Shown: positions 24,223 through 35,798 of the stretch, one piece after another
How positions within the stretch are numbered: the first letter of the stretch is position 1
How the letters are laid out: each line of letters begins with the position of its first letter
Assembly (NCBI RefSeq): GCF_000419765.1
Contig: NZ_ATTQ01000005.1
Location: 310,001-374,000, forward strand
Direction of reading: 5' to 3'
Length of the DNA stretch: 64,000 nt
Source of the DNA: Rhizobium mongolense USDA 1844
GTDB taxonomy: Bacteria; Pseudomonadota; Alphaproteobacteria; Rhizobiales; Rhizobiaceae
Notes under the pieces: generated by a model
The model's database searches: none
What the model saw: only the letters and a program-made list of their open reading frames with translations
Told to the model about the DNA's origin: nothing
Made by a program: the position numbers and the translations under genes

Positions 24223-25350
24223 ATGTCCGTTCGTCGACTAGCCGAAGATCAATTCCAGCCTGCCGCATTCGCCTTCAATGACGAAAACGCGGTTTGGGCG
24301 GACAAAACGATCAAGAAATATCCCGCAGGCCGTCAGCAGTCGGCGGTCATCCCGCTGTTGATGCGGGCGCAGGAGCAGGACGGCTGGGTCACCCGCGCGG
24401 CGATCGAGAAAGTCGCCGACATGCTGGACATGGCCTATATCCGTGTGCTCGAAGTCGCGACCTTCTACACCCAGTTCCAGCTGGGTCCGGTCGGAACGCG
24501 TGCACACGTCCAGGTCTGCGGCACCACGCCCTGCATGCTGCGCGGCTCTGAAGGCCTGATGAAGGTCTGCAAGAGCAAGATCCACGATCATCCGTTCGAG
24601 CGCAATGCCGAAGGCACGCTCTCCTGGGAAGAGGTCGAATGTCTCGGGGCCTGCGTTAACGCACCGATGGTGATGATTGGCAAGGATACTTACGAAGACC
24701 TGACGCCGGAGCGCCTGGAAGAGATCATCGACACGTTCAATGCCGGCAATGGGGCGAGCATCAAGCCCGGCCCGCAGATCGACCGTCATTTTTCCTCGCC
24801 TGAAGGCGGTCCGACGACGCTTCTGGCGCCGGATCCCAAGCCGAAGGCTTCCGCAAAGAAGGCCGTCGGCGATGCCGTCAGCCTTCCGCCTTCCGAGGCC
24901 GGCCGTCCAAAGAGCGCGGACGCTGAAACCAATCCGGCGCTGAAGACGCCCCATACGGCGCCGAAAGCCGCGGCTAATAACGTCAAGGCCGTCGAGGCTG
25001 CGCCGTTGCCTGCACCGGCCGCAAAGCCTGCAAAGGCAGCCGCTGCTCCGGCCGCTAGCAAGGGGCTGGCCGACAAGAACCGCCCGGTCGGCATCGAAAA
25101 GCCGACGGCTCCGGATGATCTCAAGCTGATCTCGGGCGTCGGTCCGAAGATCGAGGCGATTTTGAACGAACTCGGCATCTTCACCTACGCGCAGGTCGCA
25201 GGCTGGAAGAAGGCCGAACGCGAGTGGGTCGATGGATACTTGAATTTCAAGGGCCGCATCGAGCGCGACGACTGGGCCAAGCAGGCCAAGGCGCTCGCCA
25301 AGGGCGGCGAAGCGGAATATATCAAGGTCTTTGGCAAGAAGCCGCGGTAA
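24223..25350 (+). CDS. nuoE: NADH-quinone oxidoreductase subunit E with long C-terminal extension
   Basis: This is a 375-residue protein. Residues 1-170 are the 24-kDa thioredoxin-like subunit that binds cluster N1a: Cys ligands in CGTTPCML and CLGACVNAPM. Enterobacterial NuoE ends near residue 166. Here an Ala/Pro/Lys-rich linker (about 185-290) leads to a C-terminal domain, PDDLKLISGVGPKIEAILNE then FTYAQVAGW and GRIERDDWAKQAKALAKG. Its GVGPK turn resembles helix-hairpin-helix folds. The same domain recurs in the protein at 26672. The extension may be an assembly or nucleic-acid/protein-binding module; its role is unknown. Confidence 0.97.
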   Translation: MSVRRLAEDQFQPAAFAFNDENAVWADKTIKKYPAGRQQSAVIPLLMRAQEQDGWVTRAAIEKVADMLDMAYIRVLEVATFYTQFQLGPVGTRAHVQVCGTTPCMLRGSEGLMKVCKSKIHDHPFERNAEGTLSWEEVECLGACVNAPMVMIGKDTYEDLTPERLEEIIDTFNAGNGASIKPGPQIDRHFSSPEGGPTTLLAPDPKPKASAKKAVGDAVSLPPSEAGRPKSADAETNPALKTPHTAPKAAANNVKAVEAAPLPAPAAKPAKAAAAPAASKGLADKNRPVGIEKPTAPDDLKLISGVGPKIEAILNELGIFTYAQVAGWKKAEREWVDGYLNFKGRIERDDWAKQAKALAKGGEAEYIKVFGKKPR

Positions 25351-25362
25351 GAGGTGTAAAGC

Positions 25363-26667
25363 ATGTTACAAGATAAGGACCGCATCTTTACCAACATCTA
25401 CGGCCTCAAGGACAAGTCCCTGAAAGGCGCGATGAGCCGCGGCCACTGGGACGGCACCAAGCAGATCCTCGAAAAGGGCCGCGACTGGATCGTCAACGAG
25501 ATGAAGGCGTCCGGCCTTCGCGGCCGTGGCGGCGCAGGTTTCCCGACCGGTCTCAAATGGTCCTTCATGCCGAAGGAAAGCGATGGCCGGCCGCACTATC
25601 TCGTCGTCAATGCCGACGAGTCTGAGCCCGGCACCTGCAAGGACCGCGACATCATGCGCCACGATCCGCATACGCTGATCGAAGGCTGCGTGGTTGCAAG
25701 CTTCGCCATGGGCGCGAACGCAGCCTACATCTATGTTCGCGGCGAATATATCCGTGAGCGTGAGGCACTCCAGGCGGCGATCGACGAATGCTATGATGCC
25801 GGCCTGCTCGGCAAGAACAACAAGCTCGGCTGGGACATGGAGATTTATGTCCATCACGGCGCCGGCGCTTACATCTGCGGCGAAGAAACCGCCCTGCTCG
25901 AAAGCCTTGAGGGCAAGAAGGGGCAGCCGCGCCTGAAGCCGCCGTTCCCGGCCAATATGGGTCTTTACGGCTGCCCGACGACGGTCAACAACGTCGAGTC
26001 GATCGCCGTTGCCCCGACGATCCTTCGCCGCGGCGCCGGCTGGTTTTCCTCGATCGGCCGTCCGAACAATGTCGGTACCAAACTTTTCATGCTCTCCGGC
26101 CACGTCAACAAGCCGTGCACCGTCGAAGAGGAAATGGGCATTACTTTCCGCGAGCTGGTCGATCGTCACGCCGGTGGCATTCGCGGCGGCTGGGACAACC
26201 TGCTCGCCGTCATCCCGGGCGGCGCCTCGTGCCCGATCGTGCCCGCCAAGGACATCATCGATTGCCCGATGGATTTCGACGGCCTGCGCGCTGTCGGTTC
26301 GTCCTTCGGCACGGCGGCCGCGATCGTCATGGACAAGTCCACGGACGTCATCAAGGCGATCGCCCGGATCTCAGCTTTCTTCAAGCATGAGAGCTGCGGC
26401 CAGTGCACGCCGTGCCGCGAAGGCACCGGCTGGATGTGGCGCGTGATGGAGCGTATGGCCAAGGGCAATGCCCACAAGCGCGAGATCGACATGCTCTTCC
26501 AGGTCACCAAGCAGATCGAAGGCCACACCATCTGTGCGCTCGGCGATGCTGCCGCATGGCCGGTGCAGGGTCTGATCCGTAACTTTCGTCCGGAGATCGA
26601 AGCGCGCATCGATCAGTACACGGCGAGCGCCATGGATCACGGTGCGGTTCTCGAGGCAGCGGAGTAG
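25363..26667 (+). CDS. nuoF: NADH-quinone oxidoreductase subunit F
   Basis: This 434-residue 51-kDa subunit is the NADH- and FMN-binding entry point of complex I. Visible are the FMN/NADH glycine loop [40 protein letters not shown] and the N3 cluster ligands [13 protein letters not shown] plus a later Cys in [14 protein letters not shown] precedes the ATG. Confidence 0.99.
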   Translation: MLQDKDRIFTNIYGLKDKSLKGAMSRGHWDGTKQILEKGRDWIVNEMKASGLRGRGGAGFPTGLKWSFMPKESDGRPHYLVVNADESEPGTCKDRDIMRHDPHTLIEGCVVASFAMGANAAYIYVRGEYIREREALQAAIDECYDAGLLGKNNKLGWDMEIYVHHGAGAYICGEETALLESLEGKKGQPRLKPPFPANMGLYGCPTTVNNVESIAVAPTILRRGAGWFSSIGRPNNVGTKLFMLSGHVNKPCTVEEEMGITFRELVDRHAGGIRGGWDNLLAVIPGGASCPIVPAKDIIDCPMDFDGLRAVGSSFGTAAAIVMDKSTDVIKAIARISAFFKHESCGQCTPCREGTGWMWRVMERMAKGNAHKREIDMLFQVTKQIEGHTICALGDAAAWPVQGLIRNFRPEIEARIDQYTASAMDHGAVLEAAE

Positions 26668-26671
26668 GAAG

Positions 26672-27280
26672 ATGACGAAGGCATCTGGCAGCACAGGGAA
26701 GGATGGAGTGGCCGATTTCCCGGCGGACTTCGGCCGTCTTGCAGCCGAGATGCTGGAGCGGGCTTTGCCGATGCATCCGCTGATGGCGCCGCCGGTCGCG
26801 GCGATGGCTGCGGCAACTGTGATCGGCTTTGGTTTCTCGACGCAGCTTGCCGGCGCTTTCTTCGGCGCTTTGCAGGGAGTGTTCGAGGAGACCAACAGGC
26901 TGGCGGAAGCGCTTGACGACACGCCTCCGGAAGAACCAAGGCCGGAAGTGCGCATCAAGCCGGGGAATATCCGGCCGCCAGCGTTGGAGAAGGCCAAGCT
27001 TTCCATTGTCGGCGCAACGGGATCAAAGCCTACGGCACCGAAGAAGGCGGCGGCACGCGCGAAGAAGGCAGACGACCTGAAGCTGATTGCCGGCATCGGT
27101 CCGAAGCTCGAACAGGTGCTGAACGCGAAGGGCATTCGGACCTTCGCCGAGATTGCCGCCTGGACGGATGCGGAAATCGCAAAGCTCGACGCCGAACTTG
27201 GTTTCAACGGCCGCGTCGCTCGCGACGATTGGACCGGTCAGGCGAAGGCGCTTTCTGCGAAGGGCCGCAAGCGGACGTGA
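26672..27280 (+). CDS. NuoE-tail-like helix-hairpin-helix protein in the nuo operon
   Basis: The ATG at 26672, just after the nuoF stop (GGAAG upstream), opens a 202-residue protein. The N-terminal half has a hydrophobic stretch APPVAAMAAATVIGFGFSTQ that could be a membrane helix or amphipathic segment. The C-terminal domain (about 130-200) reads ADDLKLIAGIGPKLEQVLNA, IRTFAEIAAWTDAE and GRVARDDWTGQAKALSAKG. This matches the NuoE extension almost position by position (LKLI.G.GPK, R.DDW..QAKAL). It is known to me only as an NADH-dehydrogenase-associated rhizobial protein. A role in complex I assembly is inference from operon position. Confidence 0.85.
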   Translation: MTKASGSTGKDGVADFPADFGRLAAEMLERALPMHPLMAPPVAAMAAATVIGFGFSTQLAGAFFGALQGVFEETNRLAEALDDTPPEEPRPEVRIKPGNIRPPALEKAKLSIVGATGSKPTAPKKAAARAKKADDLKLIAGIGPKLEQVLNAKGIRTFAEIAAWTDAEIAKLDAELGFNGRVARDDWTGQAKALSAKGRKRT

Positions 27281-27502
27281 TTTTTTCGGCTGACCCAAGC
27301 AGCCGGAGAGGAATGGCGAAGCGGCAAGCGGGCAGGGGCCTGCGAACTGCGCGCCGATCGGGTTTCGGGTTCCCCGAATCCTGGAAGGACAATTTGGGCG
27401 ACACCGGTGCCTGCGGGGGTAAAATCCTGCCTGGCAGCGGTCATGTTGCAGAATAGGTTTGTTTGCCGCCATCCGGCGAACGGGAAACAGGACTGAGTGA
27501 CG

Positions 27503-29584
27503 ATGGCAAAACTGAAGATAGACGGCAACGAGATCGAGGTCCCGGATCATTACACGCTCATCCAGGCGTGTGAGGAAGCCGGCGCTGAAGTTCCGCGCTT
27601 CTGCTTCCATGAGCGGCTGTCGGTCGCCGGCAATTGCCGTATGTGCCTTGTTGAGGTGAAGGGCGGTCCGCCGAAGCCGCAGGCATCCTGCGCTATGGGC
27701 GTTCGCGACATTCGCGGCGGCCCGAATGGCGAGCTGCCGGAAGTCTTCACCAACACGCCGATGGTCAAGAAGGCCCGCGAAGGCGTAATGGAATTCCTGC
27801 TGATCAATCACCCGCTCGATTGCCCGATCTGCGACCAGGGCGGCGAATGCGATTTGCAGGACCAGGCGATGGCCTTCGGCATCGACACCTCGCGCTATCA
27901 GGAAGACAAGCGCGCCGTCGAAGACAAGTATATCGGTCCGCTCGTAAAGACGGTCATGAACCGCTGCATCCACTGCACGCGCTGCGTCCGCTTCACGACG
28001 GAAGTCGCCGGCATCTCGGAACTCGGCCTGATCGGCCGCGGCGAGGACGCCGAAATCACCACCTATCTCGAACAGGCGATGACCTCCGAGCTGCAGGGCA
28101 ACGTCGTCGACCTTTGCCCGGTCGGCGCGCTGACCTCGAAACCCTTCGCCTTCACGGCCCGTCCGTGGGAACTGAACAAGACGGAATCGATCGACGTCAT
28201 GGACGCGCTCGGCTCCGCCATCCGCGTCGATACCCGCGGGCGCGAAGTCATGCGCATCCTGCCGCGTGTCAACGAGGCGATCAACGAGGAGTGGATTTCC
28301 GACAAGAGCCGCTTCATCTGGGACGGCCTGAAGACGCAGCGTCTCGACAAACCCTATGTCCGCAAGGGTGGTCGCCTGCAGCCCGCGACCTGGGCGGAGG
28401 CCTTCGGCGCGATCAAGACTGCAGTTTCCAAGACGACCGGCGAAAAGATCGGCGCGATCGCCGGCGACCTCGCTTCGGTCGAGGAAATGTACGCGCTCTC
28501 CGAACTGGTGAAGTCGCTCGGTTCCGATAACCTCGACTGTCGCCAGGATGGGACGGCACTTGATCCGTCGCTCGGCCGCGCAAGTTACCTCTTCAACCCG
28601 ACGATCGAAGGCATCGAACAGGCTGATGCGCTGCTCATCATTGGCGCCAACCCGCGCTTCGAGGCTGCCGTGCTCAATGCCCGCATCCGCAAGCGCTGGC
28701 GCCGGGGCGGCTTCCCGATCGGCGTGATCGGCGAAGGCGGTGACCTGCGTTATGATTACGAATATCTCGGTTCTGGTCCGGATACGCTGAAGGATCTGGT
28801 GGATGGCAACCATGCCTTCGCCAAGGTTCTGGCGGAGGCCAGAAAGCCCCTGATCATCATCGGCCAGGGCGCGCTTTCCCGCACGGATGGCGCGGGTGTT
28901 CTGGCAAGCGCCGCAAAGCTCGCCGTCAATGTCGGTGCCGTGGCCGAAGGCTGGAACGGTTTTGCCGTCCTGCACACGGCCGCATCGCGTGTCGGCGGTC
29001 TTGACCTCGGCTTCGTGCCTGGCGCTAAGGGCGTCAACGGGGCTGCCATGCTGGCCTCCATGGACGTGCTTTTCCTGCTCGGCGCCGACGAACTGGACTT
29101 CACCGCCAAGAAGGCCAAGCTCACGATCTATATCGGCTCGCACGGCGACAACGGCGCGCACCATGCCGACGTCATCCTGCCGGCCGCCGCCTATACTGAA
29201 AAGTCGGGCACTTGGGTTAATACCGAAGGCCGCGTCCAGATGGGCAGCCGCGCCGGTTTCGCACCGGGCGATGCCCGCGAAGACTGGGCGATCCTGCGTG
29301 CGCTCTCCGACGTCCTCGGCAAGAAGCTTCCCTTTGATTCGCTTGCTGAACTGCGCTCGAAACTCTATGCGGCGTTCCCGCATTTCGCCGCCGTCGACGA
29401 GATCGCGGAAGGCGACAGCGCCAAAATTGCCGCACTGGCCAAAAAAGCCGGGAAGATGAACAAATCCGGGTTTGCGTCACCGGTCAAAGACTTCTATTTG
29501 ACGAACCCGATCGCACGCGCCTCGGCTGTCATGGCCGAATGCTCGGCATTGGCCCGCAACAACTTCAAAGTCGCGGCAGAGTAA
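27503..29584 (+). CDS. nuoG: NADH-quinone oxidoreductase subunit G
   Basis: This 693-residue 75-kDa subunit carries clusters N1b, N4 and N5 plus a molybdopterin-oxidoreductase-like domain. N-terminal ferredoxin domain: CRMCLVEV; His/Cys N5 region: [17 protein letters not shown]4 ligands: [10 protein letters not shown] and a Cys in VDLCPVGAL. The ATG at 27503 (MAKLKIDG) fits the family start; a GTG two codons upstream is possible. A 222-bp gap precedes it, unusual for this operon. Confidence 0.98.
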   Translation: MAKLKIDGNEIEVPDHYTLIQACEEAGAEVPRFCFHERLSVAGNCRMCLVEVKGGPPKPQASCAMGVRDIRGGPNGELPEVFTNTPMVKKAREGVMEFLLINHPLDCPICDQGGECDLQDQAMAFGIDTSRYQEDKRAVEDKYIGPLVKTVMNRCIHCTRCVRFTTEVAGISELGLIGRGEDAEITTYLEQAMTSELQGNVVDLCPVGALTSKPFAFTARPWELNKTESIDVMDALGSAIRVDTRGREVMRILPRVNEAINEEWISDKSRFIWDGLKTQRLDKPYVRKGGRLQPATWAEAFGAIKTAVSKTTGEKIGAIAGDLASVEEMYALSELVKSLGSDNLDCRQDGTALDPSLGRASYLFNPTIEGIEQADALLIIGANPRFEAAVLNARIRKRWRRGGFPIGVIGEGGDLRYDYEYLGSGPDTLKDLVDGNHAFAKVLAEARKPLIIIGQGALSRTDGAGVLASAAKLAVNVGAVAEGWNGFAVLHTAASRVGGLDLGFVPGAKGVNGAAMLASMDVLFLLGADELDFTAKKAKLTIYIGSHGDNGAHHADVILPAAAYTEKSGTWVNTEGRVQMGSRAGFAPGDAREDWAILRALSDVLGKKLPFDSLAELRSKLYAAFPHFAAVDEIAEGDSAKIAALAKKAGKMNKSGFASPVKDFYLTNPIARASAVMAECSALARNNFKVAAE

Positions 29585-29595
29585 GGGCAGGGACT

Positions 29596-30639
29596 ATGGA
29601 CTCTTTCTTTTCCACATATGTCTGGCCGGGGATCATCATGGTCGGCCAGTCGCTTCTCCTGCTGGTCTGCCTTCTGATCTTCATCGCCTACGTGCTCCTT
29701 GCCGACCGCAAGATCTGGGCGGCGGTGCAGCTTCGCCGCGGCCCGAACGTCGTCGGCCCCTTCGGCCTGTTCCAGTCCTTTGCCGACCTTCTGAAGTTTG
29801 TCTTCAAGGAGCCGATCATCCCGGCGGGTGCCAACAAGGTCGTCTTCCTGATCGCGCCGCTCGTCGCCGTGCTTCTGGCGCTGTCCACCTGGGCGGTCGT
29901 GCCGCTCGCAGACGGCTGGGTGATTGCCGACATCAATGTCGGCATCCTCTATATCTTCGCGATCGCCTCACTCGAGGTTTACGGCATCATCATGGGTGGC
30001 TGGGCTTCGAATTCGAAGTATCCGTTCCTCGGCGCTCTCCGTTCCGCCGCACAGATGGTGTCCTACGAAGTCTCGATTGGCTTCGTCATCGTCTGCGTCC
30101 TCCTTTGCGTCGGTTCGCTGAACCTGACCGACATCGTCAATGCGCAGCATGACGGCCTTGGAACGATGCTCGGCCTGCCGGCGTCCTTCCTCGATTGGCA
30201 TTGGCTCGCACTGTTCCCGATGTTCATCGTCTTCTTCGTTTCCGCGCTTGCCGAAACCAACCGCCCGCCCTTCGATCTTCCGGAAGCCGAATCGGAGTTG
30301 GTCGCCGGCTTCATGGTCGAATACGGCTCCTCGCCGTACATGATGTTCATGCTTGGCGAATATGCGGCCGTCTGCCTGATGTGCGCGCTGACGACGATCC
30401 TCTTCCTCGGCGGCTGGCTGCCCCCGGTTGACGTTTGGTTCCTGAACTGGGTACCGGGTATCATCTGGTTCACGCTGAAAGCCTGCCTGGTGTTCTTCAT
30501 GTTCGCGATGGTCAAGGCCTTCGTGCCGCGCTACCGCTACGACCAACTGATGCGCCTCGGCTGGAAGGTCTTCCTTCCGCTGTCGCTCGCCATGGTCGTC
30601 ATCGTTGCATTCGTGCTGAAGCTGATGGGATGGGCATGA
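29596..30639 (+). CDS. nuoH: NADH-quinone oxidoreductase subunit H
   Basis: This 347-residue membrane subunit has eight helices and forms the quinone chamber with NuoB/D. Signature sequences are [18 protein letters not shown] and [22 protein letters not shown], with the conserved acidic residues for proton coupling. The upstream in-frame sequence from 29539 lies inside nuoG; GGGCAGGGA before 29596 marks the true start. Confidence 0.98.
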   Translation: MDSFFSTYVWPGIIMVGQSLLLLVCLLIFIAYVLLADRKIWAAVQLRRGPNVVGPFGLFQSFADLLKFVFKEPIIPAGANKVVFLIAPLVAVLLALSTWAVVPLADGWVIADINVGILYIFAIASLEVYGIIMGGWASNSKYPFLGALRSAAQMVSYEVSIGFVIVCVLLCVGSLNLTDIVNAQHDGLGTMLGLPASFLDWHWLALFPMFIVFFVSALAETNRPPFDLPEAESELVAGFMVEYGSSPYMMFMLGEYAAVCLMCALTTILFLGGWLPPVDVWFLNWVPGIIWFTLKACLVFFMFAMVKAFVPRYRYDQLMRLGWKVFLPLSLAMVVIVAFVLKLMGWA

Positions 30640-30679
30640 TGATGTCCCTCCTGGTTTTCAGCAATTTTGGAGGTTGAAG

Positions 30680-31171
30680 ATGGCAAGCTTGTCCAACGCC
30701 GTCAGCTCGCTTTTCCTCAAGGAATTCGTTGGCGCATTCTTCTTGTCGATGCGCTATTTCTTTCGCCAGAAGGCGACGATCAACTACCCCTTCGAAAAGG
30801 GTCCTGTCAGCCCGCGCTTCCGCGGTGAACATGCGCTGCGCCGCTATCCGAACGGCGAAGAGCGCTGCATCGCCTGCAAGCTCTGCGAAGCGATCTGTCC
30901 CGCTCAGGCGATCACCATTGAAGCTGGACCGCGCCGCAATGACGGCACGCGCCGCACGGTGCGCTATGACATCGACATGGTGAAGTGCATCTATTGCGGC
31001 TTCTGCCAGGAGGCCTGCCCGGTCGATGCGATCGTCGAAGGCCCGAATTTCGAATTCGCCACGGAAACCCGCGAAGAGCTTTATTTCGACAAGCAGCGGC
31101 TTTTGGACAATGGCGACCGGTGGGAGCGCGAAATCGCCCGCAACATGGCGATCGACGCACCGTACCGCTGA
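30680..31171 (+). CDS. nuoI: NADH-quinone oxidoreductase subunit I
   Basis: This 163-residue ferredoxin-like subunit holds clusters N6a and N6b through [12 protein letters not shown] and [17 protein letters not shown] nine nt upstream fixes the ATG at 30680. The length equals that of the mitochondrial-type TYKY subunit. It is followed by a 142-bp gap with a strong hairpin. Confidence 0.98.
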   Translation: MASLSNAVSSLFLKEFVGAFFLSMRYFFRQKATINYPFEKGPVSPRFRGEHALRRYPNGEERCIACKLCEAICPAQAITIEAGPRRNDGTRRTVRYDIDMVKCIYCGFCQEACPVDAIVEGPNFEFATETREELYFDKQRLLDNGDRWEREIARNMAIDAPYR

Positions 31172-31186
31172 ATGGAATTTGAAATG

Positions 31187-31214
31187 CCGCGCGGCGGGCA
31201 CCCGCCTCCCGCGG
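31187..31214 (+). other. Intercistronic hairpin between nuoI and nuoJ
   Basis: CCGCG (31187-31191) pairs with CGCGG (31210-31214), and inside it GGCGGG pairs with CCCGCC across a 2-nt loop. It has no T-run, so it is more likely an mRNA-stability or processing structure than a terminator, since essential nuoJ-N must be transcribed past it. Confidence 0.55.
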
Positions 31215-31313
31215 TCAACATGCACCGGAGCTTTGCGGGCTTGACGTCACGCCAAGCTCCATTCGGGCAGGGAAACTCCCGGCTGCCCGGGGGAAGATGA
31301 AAAAGGCACCAAC

Positions 31314-31928
31314 ATGGGTCTGCAGGCTCTATTTTTCTATCTTTTCGCCTTTGTCGCGGTAGCGTCGGCGTTCATGGTCATCTCGGCGAAGAATCCGGTC
31401 CATTCGGTTCTGTTCCTCATCGTGACCTTCTTCAATGCCGCAGGCCTCTTCCTGCTGCTCGGCGCCGAATTCCTGGCGATGATCCTGCTCGTTGTCTATG
31501 TCGGCGCAGTCGCGGTCCTCTTCCTCTTCGTGGTCATGATGCTCGACATCGACTTCACGGAGCTGCGCGCGGGCGTTCTCGAATACGCCCCGATCGGCGG
31601 CCTGATCGGTCTGGTTCTTGCAGCCGAACTCATCGTCGTTGTCGGCGGCAGCGTGATCTCTCCGGAAGTCGCAAAGACCGTCGCGATGCCCATCCCGGCC
31701 ATTACCGAGCGCACTAATACCGCCGCCCTCGGCGACGTGCTCTATACGAACTACGTCTACTTCTTCCAGATCGCCGGCCTGGTGCTTCTTGTCGCGATGA
31801 TCGGCGCGATCGTTCTGACGCTGAGGCACCGTACCAACATCAAGCGGCAGAATATTCCAAGACAGGTTGCCCGCACGCCCGCAACTGCCGTTGAGGTGGT
31901 CACGGTCAAGCCGGGGCAGGGCCTCTAA
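31314..31928 (+). CDS. nuoJ: NADH-quinone oxidoreductase subunit J
   Basis: This 204-residue membrane subunit has five predicted helices. The conserved third-helix region ILLVVYVGAVAVLFLFVVMMLD carries the pi-bulge that couples to the quinone site. The C-terminal 40 residues are hydrophilic (RHRTNIKRQNIPRQ). It is preceded by a GGGGGAAGATG-containing leader. Confidence 0.97.
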   Translation: MGLQALFFYLFAFVAVASAFMVISAKNPVHSVLFLIVTFFNAAGLFLLLGAEFLAMILLVVYVGAVAVLFLFVVMMLDIDFTELRAGVLEYAPIGGLIGLVLAAELIVVVGGSVISPEVAKTVAMPIPAITERTNTAALGDVLYTNYVYFFQIAGLVLLVAMIGAIVLTLRHRTNIKRQNIPRQVARTPATAVEVVTVKPGQGL

Positions 31929-31952
31929 AGGCAGGGACAAGGAACAAAGAAC

Positions 31953-32261
31953 ATGGTCATCGGTCTTTCCCATTACCTGACGGTTAGCGCCATCCTCTTC
32001 ACGATCGGCATTTTCGGCATCTTCCTCAACCGGAAGAACGTCATCGTCATCCTGATGTCGATCGAACTCATCCTGCTTGCGGTCAACATCAACATGGTCG
32101 CCTTCTCGTCGTTCCTGAACGATATCGTCGGCCAGGTCTTTGCACTGTTCATTTTGACGGTCGCTGCGGCTGAGGCAGCGATCGGTCTTGCAATTCTTGT
32201 TGTCTTCTACCGCAACCGCGGCTCGATCGCGGTCGAAGACGTTAATATGATGAAGGGCTGA
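31953..32261 (+). CDS. nuoK: NADH-quinone oxidoreductase subunit K
   Basis: This 102-residue, three-helix membrane subunit has the two buried Glu residues needed for proton transfer in [14 protein letters not shown] and [11 protein letters not shown]. It lies between nuoJ and nuoL with spacers of 24 and 7 nt. Confidence 0.98.
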   Translation: MVIGLSHYLTVSAILFTIGIFGIFLNRKNVIVILMSIELILLAVNINMVAFSSFLNDIVGQVFALFILTVAAAEAAIGLAILVVFYRNRGSIAVEDVNMMKG

Positions 32262-32268
32262 GTGGCTC

Positions 32269-34269
32269 ATGTTCCTCTATAAGGCTATCGTCTTTCTTCC
32301 CTTGATCGGCGCGATCATCGCCGGCCTCTTCGGCCGTGCGATCGGCGCCAAGGCATCGGAATACGTCACCTGCGGCCTGATGATCGTCGCTGCGGTCCTG
32401 TCCTGGTACGTCTTCGTCACCGTCGGCATGGGGCATCTCGAAGGCGGGCCGATCAAGGTCGAGGTTTTACGCTGGATCCAGTCCGGCGGCATCGACGTCT
32501 CCTGGTCGCTGCGCGTCGACACGCTCACCTCCGTCATGCTGATCGTCGTCAACACGGTCTCGACGCTGGTGCATATCTACTCGATCGGATACATGCACCA
32601 TGATCCGCATCGTCCGCGCTTCTTCGCCTATCTCTCGCTCTTCACCTTCGCCATGCTGATGCTGGTGACCTCCGACAACCTCGCCCAGATGTTCTTCGGC
32701 TGGGAAGGCGTGGGTCTGGCTTCGTATCTGCTCATCGGTTTCTGGTACAAGAAACCGTCGGCAAACGCCGCCGCAATCAAGGCCTTCGTCGTCAACCGCG
32801 TCGGCGACTTCGGCTTCGTGCTCGGTATTGCCGGCATCTTCGTTCTATTCGGTTCGATCAACCTCGACACGATCTTCGCCAATGCCTCGAGCTTCGCGCC
32901 GCATGAAGGAGCCGAAGCTGCGGGTGAAGTCGTACTTAACCTCTTCGGCATGCAGCTCGACAAGGCGCATGCGCTGACCGGCATCTGCCTGTTGCTTTTC
33001 ATGGGCGCGATGGGCAAGTCCGCTCAATTCCTGCTGCACACCTGGCTGCCGGACGCTATGGAGGGCCCGACTCCGGTTTCGGCACTCATCCATGCCGCGA
33101 CCATGGTCACCGCCGGTGTCTTCCTCGTCGCCCGCATGTCGCCGCTCTTCGAATTGTCGCCCGATGCACTGGTCTTCGTCACCATGATCGGCGCGATCAC
33201 CGCCTTCTTCGCCGCGACCGTCGGTCTCGTGCAGAACGACATCAAGCGCGTCATCGCCTATTCGACCTGCTCGCAGCTCGGCTACATGTTCGTGGCGCTC
33301 GGCGTCGGGGCTTACGGTGCGGCGATCTTCCACCTCTTCACACACGCCTTCTTCAAGGCGCTGCTCTTCCTCGGCGCCGGCTCGGTGATCCATGCCGTCG
33401 ATGGCGAGCAGGACATGCGTTACATGGGCGGTCTTCGTACGCACATTCCGGTCACCTTCTGGATGATGACGATCGGCACGCTGGCGCTGACCGGCGTCGG
33501 CATTCCGTTCACGCCGATCGGTTTCGCCGGCTTCTTCTCGAAGGACGTGATCATTGAAGCGACCTACGCTTCGCATTCGCCGGTTGCAGGCTTCGCCTTC
33601 ACGCTTCTGGTGATCGCGGCCCTGTTCACAAGCTTCTATTCCTGGCGTCTTGCCTTCCTCACCTTCTTCGGCACGCCGCGTGCCTCGCATGAGGTGATGC
33701 ACCACGTCCACGAATCGCCGCAGGTCATGCTGGTGCCGCTCTATCTTCTGGCGGCCGGCGCGATTCTCGCGGGTGTCCTCTTCGAGGGCTACTTCTACGG
33801 CCACCACTATGCCGAGTTCTGGAAGGGCGCGCTCTTCACCGGCGCCGAGAACGAATTGCTGGAAGAATTCCACCACGTGCCGGCCTGGGTGGCGCTGAGC
33901 CCGTTCATCGCGATGCTTCTCGGCTTCGTGACGGCTTGGTACATGTATATCAAGTCGCCCTCGACGCCGCGCGTTCTCGCGCAGCAGCACCGCGTGCTTT
34001 ACCAGTTCCTGCTCAACAAGTGGTACTTCGACGAGCTCTACGATTTCCTCTTCGTCCGTTCCGCCAAGGCGCTCGGCCGCTTCCTTTGGAAGAAGGGTGA
34101 TATCGGCGTCATCGACGCTTACGGCCCGAACGGCGTTGCCGCCCGCGTCGTCGACGTCACCAATCGCGTCGTCCGCCTGCAGACCGGTTACCTCTATCAC
34201 TATGCCTTCGCGATGCTGATCGGCATTGCCGCACTCGTTACCTGGATGATGCTCGGGAGTTCCCTCTGA
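32269..34269 (+). CDS. nuoL: NADH-quinone oxidoreductase subunit L
   Basis: This 666-residue antiporter-like subunit has about 16 helices including the long lateral helix at the C-terminus. Key motifs: [19 protein letters not shown] with its buried Glu, [21 protein letters not shown] with the broken helix and proline, and Lys in the [10 protein letters not shown] segment. The stop overlaps the nuoM ATG by one base (TGATG). Confidence 0.98.
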   Translation: MFLYKAIVFLPLIGAIIAGLFGRAIGAKASEYVTCGLMIVAAVLSWYVFVTVGMGHLEGGPIKVEVLRWIQSGGIDVSWSLRVDTLTSVMLIVVNTVSTLVHIYSIGYMHHDPHRPRFFAYLSLFTFAMLMLVTSDNLAQMFFGWEGVGLASYLLIGFWYKKPSANAAAIKAFVVNRVGDFGFVLGIAGIFVLFGSINLDTIFANASSFAPHEGAEAAGEVVLNLFGMQLDKAHALTGICLLLFMGAMGKSAQFLLHTWLPDAMEGPTPVSALIHAATMVTAGVFLVARMSPLFELSPDALVFVTMIGAITAFFAATVGLVQNDIKRVIAYSTCSQLGYMFVALGVGAYGAAIFHLFTHAFFKALLFLGAGSVIHAVDGEQDMRYMGGLRTHIPVTFWMMTIGTLALTGVGIPFTPIGFAGFFSKDVIIEATYASHSPVAGFAFTLLVIAALFTSFYSWRLAFLTFFGTPRASHEVMHHVHESPQVMLVPLYLLAAGAILAGVLFEGYFYGHHYAEFWKGALFTGAENELLEEFHHVPAWVALSPFIAMLLGFVTAWYMYIKSPSTPRVLAQQHRVLYQFLLNKWYFDELYDFLFVRSAKALGRFLWKKGDIGVIDAYGPNGVAARVVDVTNRVVRLQTGYLYHYAFAMLIGIAALVTWMMLGSSL

Positions 34270-35780
34270 TGACCGATTGGCCTATTCTTTCAACGGTCAC
34301 CTTCCTGCCGCTCGTCGGCGTGGTGCTTCTGCTGCTGATGAGCGAAAACGGCCCAAGCGGCAGGCGCAACGTGCTCAACATCTCGTTGATCACGACCATC
34401 GTCACGTTCATCGTTTCGCTGTTCATCTGGATCGGTTTCGACAATGCGAATCCGGGCTTCCAGATGGTCGAGAAGCATAGCTGGCTCGGCACGGGCATCG
34501 GCTATCATGTCGGCGTCGACGGCATCTCGATGCTGTTCGTCATCCTGACGACGGTCCTCATGCCCTTCTGCATTCTGGCGAGCTGGCTCTCCATCGAAAA
34601 GCGCCTGAAGGAATACATGATCGCCTTCCTCATCCTTGAAGTGATGATGGTCGGTGTCTTCGTGTCGCTCGATATCGTGCTCTTCTACGTCTTCTTCGAA
34701 GCGGGTCTCATTCCGATGTTCCTCATCATCGGTGTCTGGGGTGGCAGGGACCGCGTTTACGCAAGCTACAAGTTCTTCCTCTACACGCTGCTCGGTTCGG
34801 TACTGATGCTGCTCGCCATCATGGCGATGTACTGGCAGGCCGGCACGACGGATATTTCCGCGCTGCTCGCCTACAAGTTCCCGCCCGCGATGCAGACCTG
34901 GCTGTGGCTTGCCTTCTTCGCCTCCTTTGCGGTGAAGATGCCGATGTGGCCGGTTCACACCTGGTTGCCGGATGCGCACGTCCAGGCACCGACGGCCGGG
35001 TCCGTCATCCTGGCAGGCGTGCTGCTGAAACTTGGCGGTTACGGCCTCATCCGCTTCTCGCTCGGTATGTTCCCGGTCGCGTCCGATTTCTTCGCGCCGC
35101 TGGTCTTCGCCCTGTCGGTGATCGCCATCATCTACACCTCGCTGGTCGCGATGATGCAGGACGACATCAAGAAGCTGATCGCCTATTCGTCGGTTGCCCA
35201 CATGGGCTACGTCACCATGGGCGTCTTCGCGGCGAACATGCAGGGCGTGCAGGGCTCGATCTTCCAGATGCTGTCGCACGGCATCGTGTCGGGCGCGCTC
35301 TTCCTTTGCGTCGGCGTCGTCTATGACCGCACCCATACCCGCGAGATCGTGGCCTATGGCGGCCTCGTCAACAACATGCCGAAATATGCCGTCGCCTTCA
35401 TGGTCTTCACCATGGCGAATGTCGGCCTCCCGGGCACCTCGGGCTTCATCGGCGAATTCCTGACGCTGATGGGCGTCTTCCGTGTCAATACCTGGGTAGC
35501 GCTCTTTGCCGCAACCGGCGTGATCCTGTCGGCAGCTTACGCTCTGTGGCTTTATCGCCGCGTGATCTTCGGCGCGCTGGAAAAGGAAAAGCTGAAGGCG
35601 CTTCTCGATCTTTCGCCGCGCGAGCAACTGATCCTCTATCCATTGGTGGCACTGACGATCTTCTTCGGCGTCTATCCGGCGCCGGTCTTCGATGCGACGG
35701 CCGCCTCGGTGGATATGCTGGTGAACAACTATACGGCCGCCGTAAACGCTGCGCACGACGTTGCGCTGTCGATGAATTGA
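34269..35780 (+). CDS. nuoM: NADH-quinone oxidoreductase subunit M
   Basis: This 503-residue antiporter-like subunit has 14 helices. [20 protein letters not shown] contains the key Glu; [23 protein letters not shown] and [18 protein letters not shown] contain the conserved broken-helix and Lys motifs. It is coupled to nuoL by a one-base overlap. Confidence 0.98.
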   Translation: MTDWPILSTVTFLPLVGVVLLLLMSENGPSGRRNVLNISLITTIVTFIVSLFIWIGFDNANPGFQMVEKHSWLGTGIGYHVGVDGISMLFVILTTVLMPFCILASWLSIEKRLKEYMIAFLILEVMMVGVFVSLDIVLFYVFFEAGLIPMFLIIGVWGGRDRVYASYKFFLYTLLGSVLMLLAIMAMYWQAGTTDISALLAYKFPPAMQTWLWLAFFASFAVKMPMWPVHTWLPDAHVQAPTAGSVILAGVLLKLGGYGLIRFSLGMFPVASDFFAPLVFALSVIAIIYTSLVAMMQDDIKKLIAYSSVAHMGYVTMGVFAANMQGVQGSIFQMLSHGIVSGALFLCVGVVYDRTHTREIVAYGGLVNNMPKYAVAFMVFTMANVGLPGTSGFIGEFLTLMGVFRVNTWVALFAATGVILSAAYALWLYRRVIFGALEKEKLKALLDLSPREQLILYPLVALTIFFGVYPAPVFDATAASVDMLVNNYTAAVNAAHDVALSMN

Positions 35781-35798
35781 TGACGGGACTTTTTGGAC

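Noticed and set aside
27229..27456. Plus-strand ORF in the gap before nuoG
   Set aside because: Low-complexity Arg/Gly sequence, overlaps the end of the preceding gene, no ribosome site.
27023..29383. 786-codon minus-strand frame opposite nuoG
   Set aside because: Antisense shadow of an essential, clearly identified gene.
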